Below are positions 8,805 to 18,102 of a stretch of DNA of 64,000 nt, in pieces (positions within the stretch are counted from its first letter, which is position 1; every line of letters starts with the position of its first letter). The notes beneath the pieces are model-generated. The model had not been told where the DNA came from. It was given only the letters and a program-made list of their open reading frames with translations, and did not search any database. The translations under genes were made by a program, and so were the position numbers. Source of the stretch: Mucilaginibacter aquatilis (GTDB taxonomy: Bacteria > Bacteroidota > Bacteroidia > Sphingobacteriales > Sphingobacteriaceae). The stretch is taken from assembly GCF_009755275.1 (NCBI RefSeq), contig NZ_WQLA01000006.1:62001-126000 (forward strand), read 5' to 3'.

Positions 8805-10097
8805 TTAATTACCACCGGCGCCTTGTGCCGAACCAATAGCAGCAAGCTCTTTACCAGTTTTAGTTGCACCGGCTGCAAGGTTTGGAGCCGACACTTTTAA
8901 CTTTTGCCCAGGTAAAGGCTTTTTACCTTTAACGTTATTCCAAATACGTAAGTCTTCTTCGTCTATTCCGTATTTTCCAGCAATAGTGCTGTAGGTTTCA
9001 CCTCTTTTTACAATATGAGAAGTACCTCCTTTAGCAGTTATAGCTATATCCTCTTCGGGTTGTGGGGTGTATATCTTTTGTATAGGTGCAACCACTTCAC
9101 CGTTTAGGGCGGCGTAAAGCTGAGGATACTGCTCTTTGCCAATTTGCGGTATAACAATACGGCGCGGAGCCTTGGTTGTTCCGTTGATAACGCGTTTGGT
9201 ATATGATGGATTAAGCAGCGATAATTGGTTCACATCAATACTTAAGGCCTTAGCAATGTTACTCAATGATATAAACTTGTTAACCATTACCGTATCAGTG
9301 TTCATAGTAATATTGCAGGCTTGTGGCACAATGCCATGCTCGTTATGGTACTTCATAACATACATGGTTGCTATAAAGGCAGGTACATAACCGCGTGTTT
9401 CGGCTGGTAAATATTGCCTTATCGACCAAAAATCAACCGCATCTGCTTGCTGCATAGCGCGCTCAACACTATTTTTACCACAGTTGTACGAAGCAATTGC
9501 CAGCAGCCAGTCGCCAAACTCCTGGTAGGCATCGCGCAGGTATGCAGCAGCCGCGTAACTTGCCTGTATAGGGTCGCGGCGCTCATCAACATAATTATTC
9601 ATATCCAAACCGTAAATTTTTGCGGTTGAATACATAAACTGCCATGGGCCGGTAGCGCCTACGCGCGATACGGCATTAGGATTTAGCGCCGATTCTACTA
9701 TAGACAGATACTTGATTTCGTCAGGAATACCGGCATCTTTAAAAGCCTTTTCGTAAATAGGGAAATAGTATTTGCTTAGGCCTATAATACGCCCCATTTC
9801 ATCTCTCCGGCCTGCAGATGTATAATTACTAATGTAAGCTTGTACAAATTCGTTATAATCAAGCTGCACATCGCCCTGAATTGCGTCAAGACGAGTACGG
9901 TACGGAGAATTTTGGTAAGATATTTGCTTTAACTGTGTAATTACAGGCGTATTAACTGCAGCGGGCCTATAGCTTTGCATATAGTTAGGCCTAAAATTTT
10001 CTTCATATAATGAAGTATCGGTGTATGCAGGTTGGGCAAGTGAGGTTAAAGACTGAAAAGTAGCAACACAAAAAATGATCGTAAATAATTTCTTCAT
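8805..10097 (-). CDS. Membrane-bound-type lytic transglycosylase with LysM (MltD-like)
   Basis: After a signal peptide (MKKLFTIIFCVATFQSLTSLAQ region) comes a family 1 lytic transglycosylase (SLT) domain with the catalytic Glu in SIVESALNPNAVSRVGATG and the GPWQFM motif. A LysM domain near the C-terminus (HIVKRGETYSTIAGKYGI) should bind peptidoglycan. The enzyme cleaves glycan strands in the periplasm, forming 1,6-anhydro ends. The domain order is that of MltD. The ATG at 10097 puts the positive n-region directly before the hydrophobic core; a TTG two codons earlier is also in frame. It follows gatA on the same strand with a 44-base gap and may be cotranscribed with it. Confidence 0.9.
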   Translation of the reverse strand: MKKLFTIIFCVATFQSLTSLAQPAYTDTSLYEENFRPNYMQSYRPAAVNTPVITQLKQISYQNSPYRTRLDAIQGDVQLDYNEFVQAYISNYTSAGRRDEMGRIIGLSKYYFPIYEKAFKDAGIPDEIKYLSIVESALNPNAVSRVGATGPWQFMYSTAKIYGLDMNNYVDERRDPIQASYAAAAYLRDAYQEFGDWLLAIASYNCGKNSVERAMQQADAVDFWSIRQYLPAETRGYVPAFIATMYVMKYHNEHGIVPQACNITMNTDTVMVNKFISLSNIAKALSIDVNQLSLLNPSYTKRVINGTTKAPRRIVIPQIGKEQYPQLYAALNGEVVAPIQKIYTPQPEEDIAITAKGGTSHIVKRGETYSTIAGKYGIDEEDLRIWNNVKGKKPLPGQKLKVSAPNLAAGATKTGKELAAIGSAQGAGGN

Positions 10098-10141
10098 TCT
10101 CAAGCTTATAATTACGCGTATTTCGATAAATTACTAAAGTA

Positions 10142-11581
10142 TTAACTTTTACGCAATCCAGCAAAATAAGTTGCAAAGTTTAACAAATCGGCTTCGGCGA
10201 AGGCTTTGGTAACCAGTTGTAACCCTAACGGTAAATTTTTGCTATTGTTTTGCACTGGCAAAGATATAGCCGGCACACCGGCAAGTGATGCCTGTACTGT
10301 AAATATGTCTTCCAGATATGTTACTACCGGATCAATATCAGTACGCCCTATCTTAAACGCAGGCTCGGGCGCCGTAGGTGTAAGTATGAAATCGTATCGC
10401 TTTAAAATCTCATCGGTGCGCTCTTTAATAAGCCGCCTTACTTTTTGCGCTTTAGCGTAATAAGCGTCATAATAACCTGCACTCAGCACAAATGTACCAA
10501 GCATAATACGGCGCTTAACCTCAGTTCCAAATCCTTCAGAACGTGAACGCTTGTAAGTACTGGTCAAATCAGTTGCGTTTGCACTGCGGTAACCGTAATG
10601 AACACCGTCGTAACGGGCCAGGTTTGAAGATGCCTCGGCCATAGTAAGTATGTAGTAAGTTGGTACTACATAGTCCAGGTATTCAAAAGATACCGGTTCA
10701 ACGGTATGTCCATCTGCTTTAAGCTGTTCAATAGCGGCTAAAAGGGTTTGTTTAACTTCAGCATCAAGCCCTTCGCTATCAAACACTTCTTTTATATAGG
10801 CTATTTTCCTTTTTTGATCAGTATTAATTTTCACGGCACTATAGCGCTCAACAGGCTTGCGCGATGCTGTACTGTCATAATCATCAGCACCGGCTATAAC
10901 TTCAAGTATCAATGCAGCATCCTCTACCGAACGGGTAATTGGCCCCGGCTGATCAAAAGAAGAAGCATATGCGATAATACCATGCCTCGAAACGCGCCCG
11001 TAAGTAGGCTTAAGCCCTACCACACCACAAAAAGAGGCAGGCTGACGGATTGAGCCGCCAGTATCTGTACCGATGGCAGCATGGCACATACCTGCCTGCA
11101 CAGCTACCGCCGAGCCACCTGATGAACCACCCGGAACGCGGCTTTCATCGGCCATGTTTTTTACAGGGCCGTAGTATGAATTTTCGTTTGCACCGCCCAT
11201 GGCAAATTCATCACAATTGCACCTGCCAATAATAATGGCATCCTCGGCAAGCAAACGCTCCACCACGGTTGATGAAAAAATTGATTTGAAGCCATGTAAA
11301 ATTTTTGATGAAGCAGTAACTTCATGGCCTTTATAACAGATGTTGTCTTTAATGGCAATCACCATTCCGGCAAGGCGTCCAGTGGTTTCGTTGCTTTGCA
11401 GGCGAAGATCCAAGGAATTAGCTTGTGCAATTGCTTCCTCTTCAAAAACCTCGTTATAAGCGTTTAAGTGAGCATATTGCTTAATATTAGCGAGGTAAGT
11501 ATTTACCAGGTCTTTAACAGTAACCGTTCCGGATTTTAAATCGTGCTGAATTTCTATTAAAGTGGTATACATTTTTCCCAT
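10142..11581 (-). CDS. gatA: Asp-tRNA(Asn)/Glu-tRNA(Gln) amidotransferase subunit A
   Basis: This is the amidase subunit that releases ammonia from glutamine to convert misacylated Glu-tRNA(Gln) or Asp-tRNA(Asn). The amidase-signature triad is visible: Lys78 in AIKDN, the cis-Ser in GTDTGGSIRQPAS and the nucleophile region VPGGSSGGSA. The length (479) is normal. The start may be ATG 11581 or ATG 11572 (three codons in); both give a full domain. gatB and gatC are not in this window. It lies between small Tat genes and a lytic transglycosylase, a mix of housekeeping and envelope genes on one strand. Confidence 0.95.
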   Translation of the reverse strand: MGKMYTTLIEIQHDLKSGTVTVKDLVNTYLANIKQYAHLNAYNEVFEEEAIAQANSLDLRLQSNETTGRLAGMVIAIKDNICYKGHEVTASSKILHGFKSIFSSTVVERLLAEDAIIIGRCNCDEFAMGGANENSYYGPVKNMADESRVPGGSSGGSAVAVQAGMCHAAIGTDTGGSIRQPASFCGVVGLKPTYGRVSRHGIIAYASSFDQPGPITRSVEDAALILEVIAGADDYDSTASRKPVERYSAVKINTDQKRKIAYIKEVFDSEGLDAEVKQTLLAAIEQLKADGHTVEPVSFEYLDYVVPTYYILTMAEASSNLARYDGVHYGYRSANATDLTSTYKRSRSEGFGTEVKRRIMLGTFVLSAGYYDAYYAKAQKVRRLIKERTDEILKRYDFILTPTAPEPAFKIGRTDIDPVVTYLEDIFTVQASLAGVPAISLPVQNNSKNLPLGLQLVTKAFAEADLLNFATYFAGLRKS

Positions 11582-11672
11582 AGGCCGCTAAAATAAAAAA
11601 ACTTATCAGTTGATAATAAAAATTACCAACCAATAAGTTTCAAAAGGTATAAATTACCGAATAAAATTTCCC

Positions 11673-11840
11673 TTACTGAGAAACTTTACTTTTTTCTTCG
11701 GCCGTATCTTTATTAGATGCGTCTTTAAATTCTTTCACGCCCTGACCTAAACCTCTCATTAGTTCAGGAATTTTGCGTCCTCCGAACAGAATTAAGATTG
11801 CAATGATGATCAGAATAATTTCTGGTGCTCCTAAACCCAT
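11673..11840 (-). CDS. tatA: Twin-arginine translocase TatA-type protein (55 residues)
   Basis: This short gene encodes a 55-residue protein. It begins MGLGAPEIILIIIAILILFG, a single membrane helix, followed by the hinge GGRKIPELMRGLGQG and a short amphipathic helix VKEFKDAS, then a charged tail. FGGRKIPELMRGLG is the TatA/E signature. It would form the protein-conducting part of the Tat pathway for folded proteins. A second, longer TatA/B-type gene lies 19 bases upstream (11860-12183). tatC is not in the window. Confidence 0.9.
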   Translation of the reverse strand: MGLGAPEIILIIIAILILFGGRKIPELMRGLGQGVKEFKDASNKDTAEEKSKVSQ

Positions 11841-11859
11841 GATTTAATGATTTTTGTTT

Positions 11860-12183
11860 TTAATATTCTTTTTTAACACTGGTTTCTGCCTTTTCGTGCT
11901 CTTCACTTACAGCAGTTGAGTTGTGTGTGTCGGTTTCAGTATCGGTATTATAGTTATTACGATATTCAGGTTCTGATGGTTTTTCGTCGAAGCTGTTTAT
12001 TTGGTTGTGAATTTCACGCTTAACACCTTCTGACGCATCTTTAAAATCGCGGATTCCTTTACCTAGTCCGCGGGCCAGCTCAGGAAGTTTATTACCACCA
12101 AATAACAAAAGGGCAACAAACAAGATGAGTATAAATTCGGGTCCGCCGATATTAAACAACTCCAAAAGCACCGGACTATACAT
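11860..12183 (-). CDS. TatA/TatB-type translocase protein with extended acidic tail
   Basis: The 107-residue product has a membrane helix (about residues 14-30), then LLFGGNKLPELARGLGKGIRDFKDASEG, a strong TatA/B signature, and a hydrophilic tail rich in Glu, Asn and Thr. The longer N-terminus with Gly-Pro-Glu before the helix and the longer tail suggest it may take the TatB-like receptor role while the 55-residue partner at 11673 takes the TatA role, but TatA and TatB cannot be told apart by sequence alone in this phylum. The two genes form a tandem pair, probably from duplication. A TATATTTG box lies 19 bases before its start. Confidence 0.88.
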   Translation of the reverse strand: MYSPVLLELFNIGGPEFILILFVALLLFGGNKLPELARGLGKGIRDFKDASEGVKREIHNQINSFDEKPSEPEYRNNYNTDTETDTHNSTAVSEEHEKAETSVKKEY

Positions 12184-12202
12184 AATGATTTATTTAAAGG
12201 TA

Positions 12203-12210
12203 CAAATATA
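12203..12210 (-). promoter_or_regulatory. Possible -7 promoter box for the tat pair
   Basis: On the minus strand the bases read TATATTTG, matching TAnnTTTG, 19 bases before the ATG of the 107-residue Tat gene. Confidence 0.4.
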
Positions 12211-12221
12211 TACAATTATAA

Positions 12222-12249
12222 CTTCACAATGTTCATACTTATTGTGAAG
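12222..12249 (-). terminator. Weak hairpin at the end of the envC-like gene
   Basis: CTTCACAAT (12222-12230) and ATTGTGAAG (12241-12249) are perfect 9-base arms around a 10-base loop. The right arm lies inside the last codons. There is no proper T-run, so termination is uncertain. Confidence 0.35.
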
Positions 12250-13552
12250 CCAACCACGTTTTAGGATTCACAATAGCTCCAGCCTTGTTCAATTCAAAGT
12301 GTATAACCGTTTCGCCGGTGAACGGATCGGTTGCTACGCTGCCTAATGTTTGCCGCGTATTTACCTTTTGCCCGGCACTTACACTAACTGAACGTAAATT
12401 GGCATAAGCTGTAATGTATGAACCATGGCGAAGCAATACCATATAGCTACCGCTAATATCATTAACACTTATTACAGTACCTTCGAATACTGCACGCGCA
12501 GCGGCACCACTTGATGTACGTATATCTATGCCGTGGTTATCATTGCGTATGCCATCACTCACGTAAGGGCCAAAATCCTGAATAATTTGACCGGTAGCAA
12601 CAGGCCATGGCAGTAAACCCCTGTTACCCATAAAATCATTATTAAGCTTTGCAGCTTCCGGCGTGGCGGTAAGTGCTTCGGTTGCGGTGCTGCGTGTAAT
12701 TGGCTTTGGCTTCGCCGCCTCGGCAATTTCGGCGGCCGATTTGTTTTCGGCTCTCGCCTTCTCAGCAGCCAGTGCAGCCCTGCGGGCAGCTTCTGCCCTT
12801 GCCTCAGCTTCGGCTTTACGGCGTGCAGCCTCAACCTCGCGGGCAATCGCGTTTTGTATTTGCCTGTCTATTTGCCGGCGTTGCGCCATTAAGGTGCGCT
12901 GTTGTTTCTTTAAAGTTCCTTCTTGTTTCGAAAGATCGTTCACAACGGCAGTTTGCGTGTTACGCTCTTTACCAAGAGTTTCCCTTTCCTTTTGCTGCTC
13001 CTCTAACAAATTACTTTTCTCGTTCTTCGTTCTGTCGAGCTGATTGATTTTTACATGCAGTTCTTTTTGCGTACCCTGTATTGAAGCTGCCTGGCGCTCC
13101 CTGTAAGTACCAAATTGCTGTAAATATTTTAAGCGTTTATAAGCTTGATTAAAGTCTTTACCAGCAAATACAAACATCATCTTGTTATACGCACTTTGAT
13201 TATGGTAGGCAAAAACCACCATGGCAGCGTACTCCTTTTTAAGCTGATCTAACTGGCCCTGCAGTGTATGTACCGTATTGGTGTTTTCGTTTATCTGGCC
13301 GTTAAGCTGTCGTATCTCGGAGTTTACAGTTGTAATTTTTTCTTCTCTGAGGGCTATTTGCGCCTTTAATATATTCAACTGCTTAATAGTTGCCTTTTTG
13401 TTTTTGCGGGTTTCTTCGTACTCGCGGTTAAGGTCGGCAAGCTCACTGTTTAGCTTCTCTTTTCTACGCTTTAATTCGGCACTGCTTTGAGCATGTACCT
13501 GTACTACGCCTAATACGCTTACAGCAAAAAGTAAAACTTTTATAAATTTCAT
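12239..13552 (-). CDS. EnvC-like coiled-coil protein with degenerate M23 (LytM) domain
   Basis: A signal peptide (to about VQVHAQ) is followed by long coiled coils (about residues 25-245, with an Ala/Glu/Arg-rich linker) and a C-terminal M23 domain (about 310-437). This is the layout of EnvC, which activates cell-wall amidases and is not itself a hydrolase. The M23 zinc and catalytic residues are mostly lost: the first ligand position is Asn339 in NHGID (Asp343 is kept), the YAH position is Asn385 in AYANL, and the first His of HxH is Val416 in VIHFEL (His418 kept). It is therefore likely an amidase activator for daughter-cell separation. ATG 13552 is preferred to a TTG three codons earlier. 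It lies 20 bases after the DUF4292 gene. Confidence 0.87.
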   Translation of the reverse strand: MKFIKVLLFAVSVLGVVQVHAQSSAELKRRKEKLNSELADLNREYEETRKNKKATIKQLNILKAQIALREEKITTVNSEIRQLNGQINENTNTVHTLQGQLDQLKKEYAAMVVFAYHNQSAYNKMMFVFAGKDFNQAYKRLKYLQQFGTYRERQAASIQGTQKELHVKINQLDRTKNEKSNLLEEQQKERETLGKERNTQTAVVNDLSKQEGTLKKQQRTLMAQRRQIDRQIQNAIAREVEAARRKAEAEARAEAARRAALAAEKARAENKSAAEIAEAAKPKPITRSTATEALTATPEAAKLNNDFMGNRGLLPWPVATGQIIQDFGPYVSDGIRNDNHGIDIRTSSGAAARAVFEGTVISVNDISGSYMVLLRHGSYITAYANLRSVSVSAGQKVNTRQTLGSVATDPFTGETVIHFELNKAGAIVNPKTWLASQ

Positions 13553-13572
13553 CCGCTTCAAAAATATTGATT

Positions 13573-14376
13573 TTAGTTGGCAGGTGAAAATCCTTGCGGA
13601 ATGCTGAACGGATAATCAAGCGGGCGGTTAAACTCGGTACGGTTATACTCCAGTTCGGCCTGAATATTTTTATTGCTCACTGCAGATGCTATACTGATAT
13701 GTGATGGTATAATGCGGTTATCTGCCTCAACAAACTGGCTATTGGTTACTTTTAATGATTGCTTTGCTGCCTGGTTTGTTAAACTGGTTTGCGTAACTTT
13801 TTGGTCAGGACCGATAAGCAGTGAATACACCAAACCCTGTAAACTTCCGTTGATGGTTGAATTCCCTCCTGCTCCGGGTTGTAATTGTCCGTTCTCATTA
13901 AGTAACTCATTTATTGCATTACCTATAAGCAGTGCCTCAACAGTTTGATAATTTACCTGCCTGCCTGCATAATTGTGAATATAACTGAAAGGCTTTTTAA
14001 CGTAAACAGATTGCAGCTTGTTTATCACCTGTATACTATCGGGCGTAATAAGAGCACGGGCAACTTCCAAACCCAAAATTGCAGTAATGGAAACCCATAT
14101 TTTTTTATCATGCTGAATGCGTATGTTAAGCGTAACATCATTGCTTTTGCCATCAATATTCAGCTTGGTTTTTGCACGACCCGAAAACGTGTTGAACGTA
14201 GTTTGCCTGGCCTTAACAGCTTCTATTTTTGCTACAACCGGGTTTGCTGCCTTAGTGGTAGTTGTTGTAGCGGCAGAATCGGCTTTGCGGGTTACCAGTT
14301 GCTTTTTAGCTTTACAGCTGAATAATGCGGTTGCTGCTAAAGCTATAAACAGCTTATTCAATATATTTCTTTTCAT
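13573..14376 (-). CDS. DUF4292 family lipoprotein
   Basis: A lipobox ending ALFSC (Cys21) marks an envelope lipoprotein. The rest matches the general look of the DUF4292 family: a Thr-rich linker, the FSGRAKTKLNIDGKSNDVTLNIRI stretch split over several beta strands, and a C-terminal part ending with YPFSIPQGF. The predicted beta-rich shape recalls LolA/LolB-like lipoprotein carriers, but that is inference. Its ATG lies 23 bases inside the end of the upstream TPR gene, and the EnvC-like gene follows after 20 bases, so the three are very likely one operon. The function is unknown. Confidence 0.8.
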   Translation of the reverse strand: MKRNILNKLFIALAATALFSCKAKKQLVTRKADSAATTTTTKAANPVVAKIEAVKARQTTFNTFSGRAKTKLNIDGKSNDVTLNIRIQHDKKIWVSITAILGLEVARALITPDSIQVINKLQSVYVKKPFSYIHNYAGRQVNYQTVEALLIGNAINELLNENGQLQPGAGGNSTINGSLQGLVYSLLIGPDQKVTQTSLTNQAAKQSLKVTNSQFVEADNRIIPSHISIASAVSNKNIQAELEYNRTEFNRPLDYPFSIPQGFSPAN

Positions 14377-16084
14377 TTATTTTACGGTCTAATAGTGGTG
14401 ATGAAGCACCGGCTTGTTTTGCTTTTTTCCAGTTGGCAACGGCATCTTCTGTTTTGCCAAGGTAAAAAAGTATATCGCCGTAATGTTCAACTTGTACAGC
14501 ACTGCTTTTATTATGCTCAATAGCTTTTTCTATCCATTGCTTTGCCTCAGCATACTTTTTTTGCCTGAATAATATCCAGGCATACGTATCTTCAAACGAA
14601 GCTGTGTTGGGTTGCAGGTCAATACTGTGTTTTGACATTTGAGCGGCTTTTTCAAGCTGTTCACCACGTATAGACAGATAATAGGCGTAGTTGTTTAACG
14701 TGTACGAATTATCAGGATTGTAAGTTAATGCCTTATCATAAGCAGCGTCTGATTTGCCATTGTCTTTTATCTCGTGATAACAATCACCCAAAGCAGCATA
14801 AGCCTGCGATGCCAGGTCTTTATCATCAGGCTCTACAGCAACTACGTTCTTTAGGTAGCTTAACGCCTGTTGTGCATTTTTCTTTTGTAAATAAGATACC
14901 CCAACCAGGTAGTTCATCCAAGCCTGGTTTGGAAACATAGATAAGGCATTCTCTCCATGTTTAATAGCTTCATCAATTTTATTCTCGCTTAAATCAAGGC
15001 GCACCAATTGTTCATGAACAATGTACATCTCAGGGTTAAGCTGTACCGATTTCATAAAAGCCTCCCTTGCTTCCTTCATCTTATCGTTTTGCGCAAGCAT
15101 GTCTCCGTAAAGGGCTTGCACGCGCGCCTCATTGGGGTGTATGGAAGCAGCAATGCGGCTAAGCTCAAGCGCGCTTGCCTTAGCGTTGGCATCCGGAAAC
15201 TTAGGCACATAGCCCATAATTATCCGCACCTTTTGATCAACATCAAGGCTTGATGAATTAAACGCCAGTTCTAACTCTTTATAACTGGCATCCGTATTTT
15301 TGAGAGATCTGTATGTTTCGGCTAAAGCTAAGTGCAGCAAGCCATCATCGGGTTTTTTTTGTGCAGCACGCTGCAATACCTTCAAGGCCTTGTCCGGAAC
15401 GTTGTTTGAGTTGTAAATTTCGGCCAGCAGCAAATAGTACCTGATCTGATCGGGGTTAGTTTCAATCAGCTTTTCCATCTCTGCGGCAGCCTGGTCAAGC
15501 TTATTTTGGCGCAGATAAATTTTTTGACGGTTAGCAACCAATTCATCGGTTAAACCAGTCATTTGTTCAAGCTTGCTATAAACACCCAATGCCTCATCAT
15601 ATTTTTTTTCCAGATAAAAGGCACTGGCTTTATCAAAGTAATATTCCGGCTTTTCGGGGTTTATTCTGAGTAACTGATCAAATACATTTTGAAGTTTAGG
15701 CAGGTTATTGGTTTTCTCGTAACTATCGGCCAGTGCTACCCAATACCATTCGTTATTAGGTTTAATGGCCACGGCCTTTTCCAATAACTGCTGAGCATCG
15801 GCCTGGCTGTTTTGAGCTTTATTAAGCATGGCCAACTGGTACATGGCTGCATCGTTGCTATTATCTAATTGCAGCACGCGGGTAAATAAATCACCTGCTC
15901 CCTTACTGTCTTCAATGGTTTTTTTACGTAAGCCCTCAAAGTACAGCTGTTGCATGGCCATGCTATCTGCCGGCGTTAATGATTTTTGCCCCTGAGCCGT
16001 ACCCGTAGCTTTACTACTGCCTTGAGCAATAGCCAAAGCCGGAACCATCAGTAAACCAAGTATACAGTAAGCCGGTTTATTCAT
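14354..16084 (-). CDS. Secreted TPR-repeat protein
   Basis: A signal peptide (to LAIAQG, about residue 21) is followed by roughly a dozen tetratricopeptide repeats spanning nearly the whole 576 residues, for example AMYQLAMLNKAQNSQADAQQ and NNYAYYLSIRGEQLEKAAQM. TPR arrays hold protein complexes together; in the periplasm this fits an assembly factor for outer-membrane or cell-wall machinery. It begins two bases after dut and overlaps the DUF4292 gene by 23 bases, so translation may be coupled. A more exact role is not visible. Confidence 0.85.
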   Translation of the reverse strand: MNKPAYCILGLLMVPALAIAQGSSKATGTAQGQKSLTPADSMAMQQLYFEGLRKKTIEDSKGAGDLFTRVLQLDNSNDAAMYQLAMLNKAQNSQADAQQLLEKAVAIKPNNEWYWVALADSYEKTNNLPKLQNVFDQLLRINPEKPEYYFDKASAFYLEKKYDEALGVYSKLEQMTGLTDELVANRQKIYLRQNKLDQAAAEMEKLIETNPDQIRYYLLLAEIYNSNNVPDKALKVLQRAAQKKPDDGLLHLALAETYRSLKNTDASYKELELAFNSSSLDVDQKVRIIMGYVPKFPDANAKASALELSRIAASIHPNEARVQALYGDMLAQNDKMKEAREAFMKSVQLNPEMYIVHEQLVRLDLSENKIDEAIKHGENALSMFPNQAWMNYLVGVSYLQKKNAQQALSYLKNVVAVEPDDKDLASQAYAALGDCYHEIKDNGKSDAAYDKALTYNPDNSYTLNNYAYYLSIRGEQLEKAAQMSKHSIDLQPNTASFEDTYAWILFRQKKYAEAKQWIEKAIEHNKSSAVQVEHYGDILFYLGKTEDAVANWKKAKQAGASSPLLDRKINEKKYIE

Positions 16085-16086
16085 TT

Positions 16087-16521
16087 TTATACTTTGCCTG
16101 TATGCCCGTAACCGCCGGCACCGCGTATTGTTTCACTTAGTACATCAACCTTTTCCCATTCAACCTTCTCATGTTTGGCAACAATCATTTGAGCAATACG
16201 GTCGCCGGTGTTTATCTCAAAATCGGTATCAGAGAAATTAATTAATAAAACCTTTATTTCACCCCGGTAATCGGCATCAATTGTACCTGGCGAGTTAACA
16301 ATGCCAATACCATGCTTAAACGCCAAACCACTGCGCGGGCGTATTTGCGCCTCAAAACTTTCCGGTAGTTCAATATGCAGCCCTGTGGGAATTAATTTAC
16401 GTTCCATGGGTTTAAGCACAACAGTTTCGGCTACATCGGCACGCAAATCCATACCTGCAGCGTGCAACGTTTCATATGCCGGAAGGGCATTTTTAGAATT
16501 ATTGATAATACGAATGATCAT
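16087..16521 (-). CDS. dut: dUTP diphosphatase
   Basis: The enzyme hydrolyses dUTP to dUMP and pyrophosphate, keeping uracil out of DNA and feeding thymidylate synthesis. All five trimeric dUTPase motifs are present: GMDLRAD (motif 1), [11 protein letters not shown] (2), [13 protein letters not shown] (3), GDRIAQMIV (4) and [10 protein letters not shown] (5). The 144-residue length is standard. Its ATG overlaps the stop codon of the upstream flippase by one base (TAATG), a typical sign of coupled translation. Confidence 0.97.
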   Translation of the reverse strand: MIIRIINNSKNALPAYETLHAAGMDLRADVAETVVLKPMERKLIPTGLHIELPESFEAQIRPRSGLAFKHGIGIVNSPGTIDADYRGEIKVLLINFSDTDFEINTGDRIAQMIVAKHEKVEWEKVDVLSETIRGAGGYGHTGKV

Positions 16522-17993
16522 TACTTTTTTAGGATAGATGATATTTGCCTGCGTTCGGCCAAAAATGCTCCAGCTGCAAATAAAACAAGCAGGCCGTTGC
16601 CTATAAACAGGTTGCGTTTAAAAACGCTGAATGATAAAAATACAATTATGATTGAACTTACAATATAAGTAAGGTTTTTTTTGATGTTGTATGGAATTGG
16701 ATAGTTTTTTTGTCCCCACAAATATGAAAGTACCATCATACTGGCATAAGCAACCAGTGATGCCCAGGCCGATGCCATGTAACTATACTTTGGGATAAAC
16801 GCCACGTTTAATACAACAGTTAATACGGCACCCACGCCTGATATATACAGTCCGTAACGGGTTTGATCGGACAGTTTGTACCATATGGAAAGATTCATAT
16901 AGATACCTAAACTAAGGTAGCCAAACAATAGTAACGGCACAACACCTAAACCCGACCAATACGATGGGCCAATAAAGTATTTCAGCAACTCAATATTTGC
17001 CATTAATGCCACAAAAATAACAGCAACGGCAATTACAAAATAGTCCATTATAAAGGCATAGGTGGTGCCTGCGTTTTTGTCTTTGGCCTTGCTAAAAAAG
17101 AAAGGCTCGGCCCCTAAACGAAACGCCTGAACAAAGAGATTTAAGAAAATGGCAATTTTACCACAAGCCGAATAAATGCCTAAATCTGTAGGGTTTTTAA
17201 TGAACTTCGGCAGCAGGATTTTGTCAAGATTTTCATTTATAATGAATGAAAAATTGGCAACAAGCACCGGCCAGCTGTAACTCAGCATTTCGGCAAGCAT
17301 AGCTTTGTCAATACGGGGTTTTACGCCGGCTAATTCGGGCAATAAAAGCAAAAGCGTTACTACGCTGGCAATAAGGTTTGATAGAAACACGTAACCTAAC
17401 CAACCAGGCCTGAACCAGCTTTTAAAAAATTCGGCTCCCGGCAACTGGTGTTCTATAATGTACGGTAATACAATTATAAAAGCCAGGTTAAGCCCTATGA
17501 ATGTAAATATGTTCACCAGTTTGAGCAAGCCATAGCGGCCCGGGCGCCCATCGGCCCGCAAACGTGCAAAAGGAATAACACACCAGGCATCAACCACCAG
17601 TATAGCTAAAAAATACCGGGTGTAATTGATGTAGTCCTGTGCGGGTGTTTTGGCATCTATACGTACCCAATTGGTTATAGGGCCAATAAAGGGTAGCGTA
17701 GCCAGCAGAAATATAATAGTGATTATAAAAATAGCGCCAAACGAGTTGTTGTAAACTGTTTGCTTATCATCGGCACGCTTGTTTAAATACCTGAAGTAGG
17801 TGGTTTCCATACCAAACGCCAAAAAAGCATTCAGCAATGATGCCCAGGCAAACATGTTACCAAATATGGCGTAAACGCTTGGCGGATAAGCCCTGGTATA
17901 TAGTGATGTTAAAAAGAAATTAAGTGTACGTCCGGCTATGGTAGTTAAACCGTACACTGCCGTTTGGCCTGCAAATTTTTTAGCTGTAGACAA
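16521..17993 (-). CDS. Polysaccharide flippase (Wzx/MurJ-like, MOP superfamily)
   Basis: This is a 490-residue, very hydrophobic protein with about 12-14 membrane helices. The N-terminal pattern ([20 protein letters not shown]) and the [19 protein letters not shown] stretch fit the polysaccharide-export group of the MOP superfamily. It should flip lipid-linked saccharides across the inner membrane. It is not in the main glycan block; it heads the dut/TPR operon. The frame starts with TTG at 17993, directly before the first helix, with no better ATG. It is distinct from the second flippase at 50454. Confidence 0.88.
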   Translation of the reverse strand: MSTAKKFAGQTAVYGLTTIAGRTLNFFLTSLYTRAYPPSVYAIFGNMFAWASLLNAFLAFGMETTYFRYLNKRADDKQTVYNNSFGAIFIITIIFLLATLPFIGPITNWVRIDAKTPAQDYINYTRYFLAILVVDAWCVIPFARLRADGRPGRYGLLKLVNIFTFIGLNLAFIIVLPYIIEHQLPGAEFFKSWFRPGWLGYVFLSNLIASVVTLLLLLPELAGVKPRIDKAMLAEMLSYSWPVLVANFSFIINENLDKILLPKFIKNPTDLGIYSACGKIAIFLNLFVQAFRLGAEPFFFSKAKDKNAGTTYAFIMDYFVIAVAVIFVALMANIELLKYFIGPSYWSGLGVVPLLLFGYLSLGIYMNLSIWYKLSDQTRYGLYISGVGAVLTVVLNVAFIPKYSYMASAWASLVAYASMMVLSYLWGQKNYPIPYNIKKNLTYIVSSIIIVFLSFSVFKRNLFIGNGLLVLFAAGAFLAERRQISSILKK

Positions 17994-18102
17994 TTAAGAT
18001 ACCTTTAGTTAATGGCTCATTGCTAATGATAAATGGCCGGTAAAGGAATTATTAACAAGGGGTTTCATTGCCATAATTATAAGCCTATTACCGTAAATTA
18101 AA

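Noticed and set aside
12663..13047. Long open frames on the plus strand opposite the EnvC-like gene
   Set aside because: They are antisense shadows of the Ala/Arg/Glu-rich coiled-coil region; their Ser/Ala/Cys-rich products have no domain features.
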